A stretch of DNA of 64,000 bases from Aeromicrobium tamlense. GTDB taxonomy: Bacteria; Actinomycetota; Actinomycetes; Propionibacteriales; Nocardioidaceae. The translations under genes and the position numbers were made by a program. The number at the start of each line of letters is the position of its first letter. Position 1 is the stretch's first letter. The stretch spans positions 2,294,001 to 2,358,000 of the forward strand of contig NZ_JACBZN010000001.1 of NCBI RefSeq assembly GCF_013408555.1. The letters run 5' to 3'. Under the pieces are notes generated by a model. That model searched no databases, was not told the origin of the DNA, and saw only the letters and a program-made list of their open reading frames with translations. Of this stretch, positions 37,978 to 46,874 are shown in pieces.

Positions 37978-38949
37978 ATGAACAGCTCGAGCGACTCCGC
38001 CGTCGCCGTCTACCTGGACTTCGACAACATCGTCATCTCGCGGTACGACCAGGTGCACGGCAAGCAGTCCTTCTGGCGCGACCGCGACGCCGGCTTCGAC
38101 GACGCCAGGCTCAAGGCGGCCGAGGTCGACGTCCACGCGATCCTCGACTACGCCTCCTCCTTCGGGCGGCTCGCACTGACGCGCGCCTACGCCGACTGGT
38201 CGATGCCGGTGAACACCCGCTACAAGAAGCAGCTCGTCGACCGCGCCATCGACCTCATCCAGCTCTTCCCCGCGTCGGGCTCGAAGAACGGCGCCGACAT
38301 CCGGCTCGCCGTCGACGCGCTCGAGGACATGGCACGGATGCCGCAGGTCGGCACGGTCGTGCTGGCCGCGGGCGACTCCGACTACATCCCGCTGGCCCAG
38401 CGCCTGAAGCGGATGGGGCGCTACGTCGTGGCCGTCGGCGTCGCGGGCGCCACCAGCCGTTCGCTGGCCGCCGCGTGCGACGAGCTGCTCACGTACGACA
38501 GCCTGCCGGGTCTCTCGCAGGGCTCAGACGAGGTCGAGGAGACCGCGCCCCCGGCGAAGAAGGCCGCGAAGAAGACGGCCAGGAAGTCCACGAAGGCGGC
38601 TCCCGAGGCCGATCCCGAGCCCGCTCAAACGCCCGCCGTCGCGCTCAAGCCGATCTTCGTGGCCGCCGCCCCCGACTCCGACGACGAGCAGGACGACGAG
38701 CGCGCGCTGGCGCGCCAGGCCACCCGCCTGCTGCTGCGGGCGATGCGCCTGCTGGGCGAGAAGGACTCGGACGACGAGTGGGTCCACTCGGGGACCGTGA
38801 AGAGCCAGATGAAGCGCATGGACTCCTCGTTCAACGAGAAGGACCTGGGATTCAAGTCGTTCACGGACTTCCTCAAGTCGCGCAAGTCCGCTGTCGAGGT
38901 CGACGAGTCCGGCCAGACGCGCAAGGTTCGGCTGCGACCCGGCCACTGA
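37978..38949 (+). CDS. NYN (PIN-like) nuclease-domain protein with C-terminal OST-HTH/LOTUS-like domain
   Basis: Protein of 323 residues. The N-terminal NYN domain (about 8-165) has YLDFDNI (D14, D16, N17), KNGADIRLAVDALEDM and LAAGDSDYIPLAQRLK, giving a full acidic metal site for RNA cleavage. An Ala/Lys/Pro linker (about 185-235) leads to a C-terminal helical domain with FNEKDLGFKSFTDFLKS, a typical OST-HTH RNA-binding element. Likely an RNA-processing enzyme of unknown target. It lies directly upstream of a cold-shock gene. Confidence 0.85.
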   Translation: MNSSSDSAVAVYLDFDNIVISRYDQVHGKQSFWRDRDAGFDDARLKAAEVDVHAILDYASSFGRLALTRAYADWSMPVNTRYKKQLVDRAIDLIQLFPASGSKNGADIRLAVDALEDMARMPQVGTVVLAAGDSDYIPLAQRLKRMGRYVVAVGVAGATSRSLAAACDELLTYDSLPGLSQGSDEVEETAPPAKKAAKKTARKSTKAAPEADPEPAQTPAVALKPIFVAAAPDSDDEQDDERALARQATRLLLRAMRLLGEKDSDDEWVHSGTVKSQMKRMDSSFNEKDLGFKSFTDFLKSRKSAVEVDESGQTRKVRLRPGH

Positions 38950-38951
38950 GA

Positions 38952-38982
38952 TTGGCCCCGCGTGGGACTTATGCCCTAGACT
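38952..38982 (+). promoter_or_regulatory. Candidate promoter for the cold-shock gene
   Basis: TTGGCC (38952-38957) and TAGACT (38977-38982) form a weak -35/-10 pair with a long 19-base spacer, only a few bases after the NYN gene stop. If used, transcription would begin near 38990 and give a leader of about 135 bases. Prediction only. Confidence 0.35.
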
Positions 38983-39020
38983 GGACACGTTGCATGGCAT
39001 GACTCAGCAGATTGATGGTC

Positions 39021-39039
39021 GAGCCTCTCTTCGAGGCTT
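39021..39039 (+). promoter_or_regulatory. Hairpin in the cold-shock mRNA leader
   Basis: GAGCCTC (39021-39027) pairs with GAGGCTT (39033-39039) including one G-U, around a TCTTC loop. It lies in the unusually long leader of the cold-shock gene, followed by a pyrimidine-rich TTTTCTCTTTGG stretch. Such leaders often act as RNA thermosensors in csp mRNAs; that role is inferred. Confidence 0.4.
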
Positions 39040-39123
39040 ATCGGTTTTCTCTTTGGTTGGTAGTGACGCGTGACATCCAGCCGCACGCGACTCACGAGTG
39101 CGCACAACTCCCAAGGAGACAAC

Positions 39124-39327
39124 ATGGCTACCGGAACTGTGAAGTGGTTCAACGCTGAGAAGGGCTTCGGCTTCATCGCCCCCGACGACGGCGGCGAGGA
39201 CCTGTTCGCGCACTTCAGCGAGATCCAGGGCAACGGCTACCGTTCGCTCGAGGACAACCAGAAGGTCGAGTTCGAGGTGACGCAGGGCCAGAAGGGCCTG
39301 CAGGCCGCCAAGATCCGCGCGATCTGA
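39124..39327 (+). CDS. Cold-shock protein (CspA family)
   Basis: Single OB-fold nucleic-acid chaperone of 67 residues. RNP1 is KGFGFIAPD and RNP2 is LFAHFSEI, with the start [19 protein letters not shown] lies 7 bases upstream of the ATG. A long leader suggests post-transcriptional cold control. Followed by a perfect intrinsic terminator. Confidence 0.96.
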   Translation: MATGTVKWFNAEKGFGFIAPDDGGEDLFAHFSEIQGNGYRSLEDNQKVEFEVTQGQKGLQAAKIRAI

Positions 39328-39351
39328 GCTTTCGCAACGCGAGAACTCCCC

Positions 39352-39386
39352 GGAAAGCCCCCGCCACTGGCGGGGGCTTTCCCCTT
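39352..39386 (+). terminator. Intrinsic terminator of the cold-shock gene
   Basis: Perfect 14-base arms GGAAAGCCCCCGCC (39352-39365) and GGCGGGGGCTTTCC (39369-39382) with loop ACT, followed by CCTTTT. Confidence 0.92.
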
Positions 39387-39401
39387 TTCCGGGTCTCCCT
39401 G

Positions 39402-40187
39402 CTAGACGCGGAGGCGGTCACCGTCGCGCCCGACGGCGGCGCCGAGGGCCGCGAGCCGCTGCTCGACGTCGGGGTCGTTGTGGTGACTGAGGTGCACCGC
39501 AACGACCTGCGTCGCCGCGTCCACCACGCCGGCCGACCGCAACGCGTCGACCGCGTCCGCGAAGGTCGCGAGTCCCAGGTGCCGCTCCCCCGCCAGGTCG
39601 AGCCGGTCGCCGAACGTCTGCTCCAGCAGCACCACGTCGAGCCGCCGCGCCCCGATCGCCTCCAAGGCGCCGGGCGCCCACGGCCCCGTGTCGCAGCCGT
39701 AGAGCAGGCTGCCGGCGGCGTCGACGCGGAAGAGCACGGCCTCCCCGAGGGCCTCGTGAGCCGCCGGGACCACCGTGATCCGGAACGGTCCTGCCTCCAC
39801 CGTGTCGCCCGCCGTCACCTCGACGAGCCGCACCGCGGTCTGGCCGGGAGCGAGCCAGTCGCGGCACCGCGCGATCGCGGGCGCCGGTCCGAAGACCGTG
39901 AGTGGCCGCTCGCTGACCCAGCCGCGGTGCAGCAGGAACGCCGGGTCGAGGTGGTCGGAGTGCGCGTGCGACACGAGCACCGTGTCGACATCGACGAGGT
40001 CGACTCCGGCGCGCAGGGCCTGCCGCGCGGCCTCGGGACCGGGATCGATCCAGAGCCGCCCGTCGACGAGCACGCTGGTGGGCGTCCGGAGCTCGCCGCG
40101 CTCGCCCATCGTCGTGCACGAGGCGCAGCGGCAGAACGGCGACGGCCACCCGTCGGCCGAGCCGGTGCCCAGCAGCAGGACCTCCAC
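39402..40187 (-). CDS. MBL-fold metallo-hydrolase (PhnP-like)
   Basis: Metallo-beta-lactamase-fold hydrolase of 261 residues. It starts VEVLLLGTGSADGWP, with a CRCASC zinc-binding insert near residue 20 as in PhnP-type phosphodiesterases, and the active-site motif SHAHSDHLD. It probably cleaves a phosphodiester or cyclic phosphate. The substrate is unknown because no phosphonate genes are near. GTG start at 40187; 4 bases from the next gene on the same strand. Confidence 0.85.
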   Translation of the reverse strand: MEVLLLGTGSADGWPSPFCRCASCTTMGERGELRTPTSVLVDGRLWIDPGPEAARQALRAGVDLVDVDTVLVSHAHSDHLDPAFLLHRGWVSERPLTVFGPAPAIARCRDWLAPGQTAVRLVEVTAGDTVEAGPFRITVVPAAHEALGEAVLFRVDAAGSLLYGCDTGPWAPGALEAIGARRLDVVLLEQTFGDRLDLAGERHLGLATFADAVDALRSAGVVDAATQVVAVHLSHHNDPDVEQRLAALGAAVGRDGDRLRV

Positions 40188-40191
40188 GGGC

Positions 40192-40593
40192 TCAGTCGTG
40201 CGCCGGCGCCTCGCCGCGGAGGCCGGGCGAGCACATGACCTTCTCGGGCGTGATCGCGATGACGACGCGGCGCGGGTTCTCCTTCGGCTGGCGGTAGCGC
40301 TGCGCGTAGAGCTGCTCGGCCAGGGTGATCGACTCGCGGTCGCGCAGGATCTCGGCGGTGCCGGCGATGCTCAGCCACTGCGGTCCGGCCACCTGGGCCA
40401 CGGTGGCGCGCGGGTCTCGCTCGACGTTGCGCACCTTCTGGCTGCCGTCCATCGTGGTGATCCGCACGATGCCCTCGTGCACGGTGAAGCCCACCGCGAC
40501 GACGTGGATCCGTCCGCCGGGTCCGATCGTGGACAGGGTCGCGAGGTGGCGATCGGTCAGGAAGTCGCCCTCGGGCAGCCAGACGTCGGTCAT
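40192..40593 (-). CDS. Pyridoxamine 5'-phosphate oxidase-like flavin/F420 reductase
   Basis: Split beta-barrel protein of 133 residues. LPEGDFLTDRHLATLSTIGPGGRIHVVAVGF and RVVIAITPEKVMC are typical of the F420/FMN FDOR-B family. Because the organism carries F420 genes, F420-dependent reduction (for example of biliverdin-like compounds) is plausible but not shown by a unique motif. Likely co-transcribed with the MBL hydrolase gene. Confidence 0.82.
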   Translation of the reverse strand: MTDVWLPEGDFLTDRHLATLSTIGPGGRIHVVAVGFTVHEGIVRITTMDGSQKVRNVERDPRATVAQVAGPQWLSIAGTAEILRDRESITLAEQLYAQRYRQPKENPRRVVIAITPEKVMCSPGLRGEAPAHD

Positions 40594-40657
40594 GGGTCCA
40601 TCATCGCGGGCGGGCGCCCGTGCTCCCGCTCGGGTGCCGGATCGTAGGGTGAAGGAC

Positions 40658-41737
40658 GTGTCGACCCCGAACCCCGCCGCGCCCCTCGAGCTCGCCCACG
40701 GTCCTGCCTGGCCGAACCGCTGGACGCTCGCTCCCCTGACGAACAAGCAGAGCCACGCCGACGGCACTCTGTCGGACGACGAGTACGAGTGGCTCGTCGC
40801 GCGGGCCCGCGGTGGCTTCGGCCTCGTGATGACCTGCGCCGCCTACGTCTCGCCCGAGGGCCAGGCCTGGAAGGGGCAGCTCGGCATCAGCGACGACCGG
40901 CACGACGCGGGCCTGCGACGGCTCGCCGACGGCATCCGCGAGCTCGGTGCCGTCTCCTCGATCCAACTGCACCACGGCGGCATGCGCGCGGACGCGTCGA
41001 TCTCGGGCCACCCGCTCGTCGCGCCGTGGGACGACCCCGACCGCGGCGTCCACGCGCTCTCGACGAGCGACGTCCAGCGCGTCATCGACGACTTCGTGGC
41101 CGCCGCCGTCCGCGCCGAGAAGGCCGGGTTCGATGGCGTGGAGATCCACGGCGCCCACGGGTACGTGCTGTGCCAGTTCCTCGACGCGCGCAAGAACCAC
41201 CGCACCGACGGGTACGGCGGCTCGCTCGAGGGTCGCAGCCGACCGCTGCGCGAGGTCCTGAGCGGGATCCGCGCCGCCACCGGCGCGGACTTCCAGGTGG
41301 GCGTCCGGGTCTCACCGGAGGGCTACGGCATCACGGTCGCCGACTCGCGTGCCCTCGTCGAGCAGATCCTCGCGTCGGGCGACGCCGACTACGTCGACCT
41401 GTCGCTGTGGGACGTCGCGAAGGAGCCGCGCGACACCGCGGTGGACGGCCTGCTGATCGACCAGTACGTCGATCTGCCGCGTCACGGCACTCGCCTCGGC
41501 GTGGCCGGGAAGATCCTGGCGGCCCAGGACGCCGATTGGTGCCTCGAGCGCGGGGCCGACTTCGTCACCGTGGGCACGGCGGCGATCATCCACCACGACC
41601 TCCCCCGACTCGTCGCCTCGACGCCCGGGTTCGTCAGCGAGCCGCAGCCCTTCAGCCGCAGCCGCCTCGAGCAGGAGCACCTCGGCCGCGACTTCATCGA
41701 CTATCTCGCCGACGGCTGGGACGACTTCGTCGCCTGA
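40658..41737 (+). CDS. NADH:flavin oxidoreductase / Old Yellow Enzyme family
   Basis: FMN TIM-barrel ene-reductase of about 359 residues. Motifs include RWTLAPLTNKQSHADG at the start, IQLHHGGMRA, the HGAHGYVLCQFLDARKNHRTDGYGGSLEGRSR stretch in the centre, and DFVTVGTAAIIHHDLP near the end. The C-terminal Fe-S domain of larger relatives is absent. GTG 40658 is preferred; an in-frame GTG at 40649 is possible and the ribosome site does not settle it. Substrate unknown. Confidence 0.9.
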   Translation: MSTPNPAAPLELAHGPAWPNRWTLAPLTNKQSHADGTLSDDEYEWLVARARGGFGLVMTCAAYVSPEGQAWKGQLGISDDRHDAGLRRLADGIRELGAVSSIQLHHGGMRADASISGHPLVAPWDDPDRGVHALSTSDVQRVIDDFVAAAVRAEKAGFDGVEIHGAHGYVLCQFLDARKNHRTDGYGGSLEGRSRPLREVLSGIRAATGADFQVGVRVSPEGYGITVADSRALVEQILASGDADYVDLSLWDVAKEPRDTAVDGLLIDQYVDLPRHGTRLGVAGKILAAQDADWCLERGADFVTVGTAAIIHHDLPRLVASTPGFVSEPQPFSRSRLEQEHLGRDFIDYLADGWDDFVA

Positions 41738-41738
41738 T

Positions 41739-41763
41739 CCCGGGAACGACACCCGGGAACGAC
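41739..41763 (+). repeat. Two direct copies of CCCGGGAACGAC after the OYE gene
   Basis: CCCGGGAACGAC at 41739-41750 and 41752-41763, directly after the stop of the OYE-family gene and before the terminator. No function is evident. Confidence 0.6.
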
Positions 41764-41764
41764 T

Positions 41765-41792
41765 CAGGGCCACCCCGTGCGGGGTGGCCCTG
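41765..41792. terminator. Intrinsic terminator shared by tmRNA and the OYE-family gene
   Basis: Perfect 12-base arms CAGGGCCACCCC and GGGGTGGCCCTG around GTGC. It lies 20 bases beyond the tmRNA 3' end on the minus strand and just after the OYE gene stop on the plus strand. Confidence 0.85.
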
Positions 41793-41812
41793 TCGCGTTG
41801 ACTCATGAGGGC

Positions 41813-42183
41813 TGGTGGAGCTGCCGGGAATCGAACCCGGGTCCTATGACGCTGAACCAAGACTTCTCCGGGTGCAGTTCGTCTGGCGCTTTTCTCGGCC
41901 CCGGTGCTCGGACGAACGCGTCACCGACAGGCTCAGTAGCGGAGAAGTCCCGATCTGACCTCGCTACGCGGTCAGACCAGCAAGTCCTCTAGATGAGATG
42001 GACGATCCGGGACGAGGACGCTCCCGGGTCCACCCTTCGCAGGTCGCTGTCAGGCAGCGAGGGCGAAGTCAGTGCGCTTGGAATCGGCACTTATGGGTTT
42101 GCAACGATCGTTTGAGAGATGACGTTGCCTTCTCTACCCGCTTCTCTTGGATCGAACGACCACAGTCGAAACCGATCAGCCCC
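41813..42183 (-). ncRNA. ssrA: Transfer-messenger RNA (tmRNA)
   Basis: One-piece tmRNA of about 371 nt for ribosome rescue. The 5' end GGGGCUGAUCGGUUUCGAC is the tmRNA signature and the 3' end GGGTTCGATTCCCGGCAGCTCCACCA gives the tRNA-like T arm, acceptor strand and encoded CCA. The 7-base acceptor stem pairs with one G-U. The tag frame (42088-42050) reads ADSKRTDFALAA then TGA, after the usual CATAAGT before the resume codon GCC. Its partner smpB is nearby at 43123-43596. Confidence 0.97.
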
Positions 42184-42204
42184 TCTGAAATTGTCAATGC
42201 ACCC

Positions 42205-42210
42205 ATTCTA
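42205..42210 (-). promoter_or_regulatory. Candidate -10 element of the tmRNA promoter
   Basis: TAGAAT on the minus strand, 22 bases upstream of the mature tmRNA 5' end, which would leave a short leader for RNase P processing. No good -35 is visible. Confidence 0.3.
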
Positions 42211-42253
42211 ACCGGCTGCCGGTGCGAATTGTTCCCGTCGGGCTCGCGAGCGG

Positions 42254-43126
42254 TCAGTCGACGGGGCCGACGAGGTCGGCGCCGTTGTGCCACAGCACCG
42301 AGCGCATCCAGTCGTCGCCGAGGCCGAGGCGGTCGAGGGCCTCGACCTGGTGCGCGTAGGGGTACGGGATGTTCGGGAAGTCGCTCCCGAAGACGATCCG
42401 GTCCTGCAGCGCCAACAGCCGCTTCGGGTCCACCGGCGGCGGGGCGTCGAAGAAGTCGACGAAGGTCATCGTCGTGTCCAGCCGCACGTTCGGGTACTGC
42501 TCGGCAAGGTCGCAGAACGCATCGACCTCGGGCATGCCGAGGTGGGCGATGACGAGCGGCAGCCGCGGGAAGCGCTCCAGCACGGCGGCCACGCCGCGCG
42601 GGCCCGTGTGCGGACCGGGCGCCGGCCCGGAGCCGGCGTGCAGCACGATCGGGACCTGCGCCTCCTCGAGCGCCGCCCAGACGGGGTCGAGCAACGGGTC
42701 GTCGGCGGCGAACTCCCCCACCTGCAGGTGGGCCTTGAAGATCCGCACGCCCGACGCGAGGGCGGCCGGGACGTACTCGGCCGCCTCGGGCTCGGGGAAG
42801 AACGTGGCCGACGGCACCGAGTCGGGCACCCGCTGGGCGAACCCGGCGAGCCACTCGTTCATGAACGGGGCGATGCCCGGCTTGTGCGCGTAGGACAGCG
42901 CGGTGAAACGCCTCACGCCGAGCGAGCGCAGCGTCTCGACGCGCTCCTCGTCGCTCGTGCGGTAGTGGATCGGCCACGCGCGGCCCAGCTTCGGGCCGGC
43001 GGAGTCGAAGTACGCCCAGACCTTCGCCAGCACCTGCGGCGCCATGAAGTGCACGTGGACGTCGACGATCCCCGGCACGCCCAGCCGCTCGAGGTACGCG
43101 GCGAGGTCGGCGTCCTGCCAGGTCAT
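42254..43126 (-). CDS. Amidohydrolase family metal-dependent hydrolase
   Basis: TIM-barrel hydrolase/decarboxylase of 290 residues (amidohydrolase-2 type). The metal motif is [10 protein letters not shown] (H24, H26). Further ligands are in IVLHAGSGP and VIAHLGMPE, with the final aspartate in [14 protein letters not shown]. The reaction is unknown; relatives include ACMSD-like decarboxylases and lactonases. Its ATG overlaps the smpB stop by four bases, which places it at the end of the ftsEX-smpB operon. Confidence 0.88.
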   Translation of the reverse strand: MTWQDADLAAYLERLGVPGIVDVHVHFMAPQVLAKVWAYFDSAGPKLGRAWPIHYRTSDEERVETLRSLGVRRFTALSYAHKPGIAPFMNEWLAGFAQRVPDSVPSATFFPEPEAAEYVPAALASGVRIFKAHLQVGEFAADDPLLDPVWAALEEAQVPIVLHAGSGPAPGPHTGPRGVAAVLERFPRLPLVIAHLGMPEVDAFCDLAEQYPNVRLDTTMTFVDFFDAPPPVDPKRLLALQDRIVFGSDFPNIPYPYAHQVEALDRLGLGDDWMRSVLWHNGADLVGPVD

Positions 43127-43596
43127 ATGCCCTTGAGCCGGCGACCGACCTCGCGCTCGGCGTCGCGGGACGCCTGGCGCTCGGCGATGGCGTGGCGCTT
43201 GTCGAAGGCCTTCTTGCCGCGGGCGAGGGCGATCTCGACCTTGGCGCGGCCGTCCTTGAAGTACAGGCTCAGCGGGATGATCGTGAGGCCCTTGGACTGC
43301 GTGCGGTGCTCGATGCGCTCGATCTCGTGCCGGTTGAGCAGCAGCTTGCGGCGACGGCGCGTCTCGTGGTTGGTCCACGTGCCGTTGTCGTACTGCGGGA
43401 TGTGCACCTGCAGCAGCCAGGCCTCGCCGCGGTCGATCTCACCGAACCCGTCGACGAGGGAGGCCCGGCCCTGGCGCAGCGACTTGACCTCCGTGCCGGT
43501 CAGCACCAGACCCGCCTCGAAGGTGTCCTCGATGTGATAGTCGTGCCGCGCCTTCTTGTTCTGCGCAATCAGCTTGCGACCGGTCTCCTTGGCCAT
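43123..43596 (-). CDS. smpB: tmRNA-binding protein SmpB
   Basis: Delivers tmRNA to stalled ribosomes. The 157-residue protein starts [22 protein letters not shown], with [22 protein letters not shown], [19 protein letters not shown] and a basic C-terminal tail, all conserved. Same strand as tmRNA, which lies about 0.9 kb downstream behind the amidohydrolase gene. This gives the usual ftsEX-smpB-ssrA neighbourhood. Confidence 0.97.
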   Translation of the reverse strand: MAKETGRKLIAQNKKARHDYHIEDTFEAGLVLTGTEVKSLRQGRASLVDGFGEIDRGEAWLLQVHIPQYDNGTWTNHETRRRRKLLLNRHEIERIEHRTQSKGLTIIPLSLYFKDGRAKVEIALARGKKAFDKRHAIAERQASRDAEREVGRRLKGI

Positions 43597-43646
43597 TCGA
43601 CCATTGTGTCAGGTCGGGCGAGCGTCAGCTGGGGGCGACCGGACGC

Positions 43647-44957
43647 TCAGAGCCAGTTCATCGGGTTCGTCGTCGACCCGTTGACCAGCACCATGAAGTG
43701 CAGGTGGCAGCCCGTGGAGTAGCCGGTGGAGCCGACGTAGCCGATGACCTCGCCACGCTTGACCTTCGCGCCACTGCTGCGGGCGAACCGCGACAGGTGG
43801 TTGTAGGTCGTGATGACGCTCTTTCCGCGCTTGACGCCGTTGTTGAGGATGACGCGGTTGCCGTAGCCGCCGTTGTAGTACTGCGACACGATCGTGCCGC
43901 CGGCGGCCGCGCGGATCGGGACGCCGCAGCCGACGCCGAAGTCGGTGCCGTCGTGCAGCTTGTAGACGCCGGTGATCGGGTGACGACGCATGCCGTAGGG
44001 CGAGGTGATCGGGCCGTTGACCGGGCGGCTCAGGGCGCCACCGGAGTCGCCGGTGGTGCCACCGCCGTCGCCGCCGCCTCCACCGCCGCCGCCCTTCTTC
44101 TCCCTCTCCTTGCGGGCGCGCTCGGCGGCCTCGAGCTCCTTGCGGACGATCTCGGCCATCTGGCTCTCGAGGCGACGACGGTCGGCCTCGAGCTCGGCCT
44201 GGAGGGCCAGGTCCTCGGCGAGGGTCGCGTCGGCGGTGCGCTTGGCACCGGCCCGAGCGGTGACCAGCTTCGCCACGGAGGCGGCCTGCGCCTCGGCCTG
44301 GGCGGTCAGCTCCTGCATCTGCACGACGACGGCCTCGGCCTGCTGCTTCTGCTTCGCCACCTGGTCGCGGAGCTCCTCGACCTTGTCGCGCTCGATGCCG
44401 AGCATGACCTCGGAGGCCGCGAGCTCCTGCATGACGGCGATCTGGGCGTCGCCGATCGAGGTCTTGGCGCTCATCTGCTCGGAGAACAGTCCGGGGTCGG
44501 AGCCACGGAGGAGGTCGCCGAAGGCCTTCAGCCCGGCGTCGCCGGCCATGACGGACTCGACGGCGAAGGACTCCACGGCGCCGCGCGACTGACGCAGCTC
44601 CTTCTCGGCCCGCTCGAGGCGGGCCTCGGCGGCGGAGAGCTCGGCCTCTGCCTTGTCCAGGGCGGCGCGCAGGCGCGCGTCCTCGGCCTGGGCGACCGCG
44701 AGCCGGCCGCGCGTCTGCCCCAGCTGGGACTGCGCGTTGGCGAGCTTCGTGTTGGCGTTGATGAAGGCGAGCTTCGCGTCGCGGGCGGCCTTCGTGGACT
44801 CCTGGACCTCGTTCTTGGCGTCCTTGAGGCGCTTGTTGTTCTCGCGCTGCTCGCGCTTGACGTCGTCCTTCTCGTCACCGAAGGTGGGCGCGCTGAATCC
44901 GGCCACCAGCAGGGCGCTGAGGGCGAGGGCGAGCAGCGGCTTGCGCAATCTCGTCAT
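43647..44957 (-). CDS. Secreted coiled-coil M23 (LytM) peptidase, EnvC-like
   Basis: Exported protein of 436 residues: signal peptide (about 1-27), a long charged coiled coil (about 28-285), a Gly-rich linker, then an M23 peptidase domain with KLHDGTDFGVGCG (HxxxD) and HLHF. All zinc ligands appear intact, so it may cut peptidoglycan itself or activate hydrolases. Its position 120 bases downstream of ftsX suggests regulation by FtsEX during division, as for EnvC or RipC; this is inference from context. Confidence 0.88.
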   Translation of the reverse strand: MTRLRKPLLALALSALLVAGFSAPTFGDEKDDVKREQRENNKRLKDAKNEVQESTKAARDAKLAFINANTKLANAQSQLGQTRGRLAVAQAEDARLRAALDKAEAELSAAEARLERAEKELRQSRGAVESFAVESVMAGDAGLKAFGDLLRGSDPGLFSEQMSAKTSIGDAQIAVMQELAASEVMLGIERDKVEELRDQVAKQKQQAEAVVVQMQELTAQAEAQAASVAKLVTARAGAKRTADATLAEDLALQAELEADRRRLESQMAEIVRKELEAAERARKEREKKGGGGGGGGDGGGTTGDSGGALSRPVNGPITSPYGMRRHPITGVYKLHDGTDFGVGCGVPIRAAAGGTIVSQYYNGGYGNRVILNNGVKRGKSVITTYNHLSRFARSSGAKVKRGEVIGYVGSTGYSTGCHLHFMVLVNGSTTNPMNWL

Positions 44958-45077
44958 GTGCCTCGAATCCGGGGAAGTGTCCGTCAGGACGGAATCGTGC
45001 GATGTGACTCGAGTGACTCTACGCCTCAGGTTGAGGGTTTGGTGGGCGCTCCGCGCCGCGCGTGTCGCCGCCGGACC

Positions 45078-45992
45078 TCAGACGTCGAGGTACTTGCGGG
45101 TCATCACGAACGTCGGCACGAGCGCGAGGAGCAGGGCGAGGACCGTGGTCATGCCCATGACCAGGAACGCGTCCTCCCAGCGCACCCACGTGGTGATCCG
45201 GCCGAGCGTGTCGCGCAGGTAGCCGTAGACGACGAAGTGCATGAACGCCGCGAGGCCACCCGCCGCGAGGGCCGCCGAGATGAACGCCGCGACGAGCGAC
45301 TCGAGGACGAACGGCGCCTGGATGTGCCAGCTGGAGGCGCCGACGAGCCGCATGATGCCGATCTCGCGGCGCCGCGCGAAGGCCGTCATCCGGATCGTGT
45401 TGGAGACCTGCAGGATCGCCGCGATGATCAGCAGGCCCGCTGTCGCGAGCGCCGCCCACTGCATCTTGTCGAGCATCTCGAACAGCGGCCCGAGCAGGTC
45501 GCGGAGCGAGTTGACGTTGCCCACGCCGTCCATGCCCGAGACCTCGCTGACGACGCCGTCGAACTGCTGTGGGTCCTTCAGCGTGACGAAGTACGACTCG
45601 GGGAACGAGTCGACGCCGAGGGTCTCGAGCTGCTTGCGGCCCGTGTCGGTCTGGCCGAGGAGCTCACGCGCCTGGGCGTAGTTCTCCTGAGGGCTGCGGA
45701 CGGTGAAGTCGCGCACCTCGGGGTTGTCGGTGAGGGCGTCCTGGACGGCCTGCTTCTGCTCGTCGGTGGCCGCACCGCCGACGCACGTGGCCGCCGGGGA
45801 GTTCTTGGTGCACAGGTTCACCTGCAGCTGCAGGCGGTCGCCGAAGTACTGCTCGGTGCGCTCGGCCTGGGCCTGGATCAGCAGGCCGAGGGAGGCCAGC
45901 AGCAGCGACACGCTCATCGTGACGATTAGCGAGATCGTCATGGAGGTGTTGCGGGTCAGGCTGGCGCGCAGCTCGTTGAGGATCGCTCGCAT
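45078..45992 (-). CDS. ftsX: Cell-division ABC transporter permease FtsX
   Basis: Membrane protein of 304 residues with four transmembrane helices in FtsX topology: one N-terminal (SLIVTMSVSLLLASLGLLI), a large extracellular loop containing a cysteine pair, then three C-terminal helices with the REIGIMRLVGASSWHIQAPF segment. It transmits FtsE ATPase activity to extracellular peptidoglycan hydrolases. 5 bases after ftsE. Confidence 0.95.
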   Translation of the reverse strand: MRAILNELRASLTRNTSMTISLIVTMSVSLLLASLGLLIQAQAERTEQYFGDRLQLQVNLCTKNSPAATCVGGAATDEQKQAVQDALTDNPEVRDFTVRSPQENYAQARELLGQTDTGRKQLETLGVDSFPESYFVTLKDPQQFDGVVSEVSGMDGVGNVNSLRDLLGPLFEMLDKMQWAALATAGLLIIAAILQVSNTIRMTAFARRREIGIMRLVGASSWHIQAPFVLESLVAAFISAALAAGGLAAFMHFVVYGYLRDTLGRITTWVRWEDAFLVMGMTTVLALLLALVPTFVMTRKYLDV

Positions 45993-45997
45993 GGGTC

Positions 45998-46687
45998 TCA
46001 GTTCTCGTAGCCGTAGATGCCGCGGGCCTCGTCGCGCACGACGCGCCCCTCGTCGAGCTCGATGACGCGCTTGCGCATCTGGTCGACGATCGAGGAGTCG
46101 TGGGTGGCCATCAGGACGGTGGTGTCCTCGCGGTTGATCCGGTCGAGCAGCTTCATGATGCCGACGCTGGTGCTGGGATCGAGGTTGCCGGTGGGCTCGT
46201 CGGCGATGAGGATCATCGGCCGGTTGACGTAGGCCCGCGCGATGGCGACGCGCTGCTGCTCGCCACCGGAGAGCTCGTCGGGCCGGCGGTGGCCCTTGCC
46301 GTCGAGGCCGACCAGGTCGAGGGTCTCGGGGACGAGGCGCTTGATCTCCTCGCGCGGCTTGCCGATGACCTCGAGCGCGTACGCGACGTTCTCGAACACG
46401 GTCTTGTTCGGCAGCAGCCGGAAGTCCTGGAAGACGGTGCCCAGCTGACGGCGCAGCTTCGGCACCTTCCAGCTGGAGAGCTTGTTGATCTCCTTGCCCG
46501 CGACGTAGACGTGGCCCGAGGTCGGACGGGCCTCACGCAGGATCAGGCGCAGGAAGGTCGACTTGCCGGAGCCGGAGGCGCCCACGAGGAAGACGAACTC
46601 GCCCTTCGTGATCTCCAGGTCGAGCCGGTCGAGGGCGGCGCGCTTCTGGCCGGGGTAGGTCTTGGTGACCTTGTCGAAGCGAATCAC
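45998..46687 (-). CDS. ftsE: Cell-division ABC transporter ATPase FtsE
   Basis: ATPase of 229 residues. Walker A is [13 protein letters not shown], the Q-loop FQDFRLLP, the signature [14 protein letters not shown] and Walker [13 protein letters not shown]. The start is a GTG at 46687 ([13 protein letters not shown]). Drives FtsX at the division site. Followed tightly by ftsX and the M23 peptidase gene. The spacer to fbiC (46688-46874) holds both divergent promoters and no gene. Confidence 0.96.
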   Translation of the reverse strand: MIRFDKVTKTYPGQKRAALDRLDLEITKGEFVFLVGASGSGKSTFLRLILREARPTSGHVYVAGKEINKLSSWKVPKLRRQLGTVFQDFRLLPNKTVFENVAYALEVIGKPREEIKRLVPETLDLVGLDGKGHRRPDELSGGEQQRVAIARAYVNRPMILIADEPTGNLDPSTSVGIMKLLDRINREDTTVLMATHDSSIVDQMRKRVIELDEGRVVRDEARGIYGYEN

Positions 46688-46874
46688 CCGATTGAGTGTA
46701 GGTGTGTGACCTGAGGAAACCCGGCAGCCGCCGGGCCCGTTTCCCGTGAGGAGTGCCTCACTGCGGATGCGCCCTCGAACGCGGGGCAGGGCCGTCCGAG
46801 GGGCGTTCCTCCGGCGCGACCTGCCGTGGTCGCGGCGGCTAGGGTGAGAGCGAGTCAGCACGCCGGGAGTTCAC

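Noticed and set aside
41739..41763. CCCGGGAACGAC tandem copies as a regulatory element
   Set aside because: Only two copies right after a stop codon and before a terminator; no promoter faces them, so they are listed only as a short repeat.
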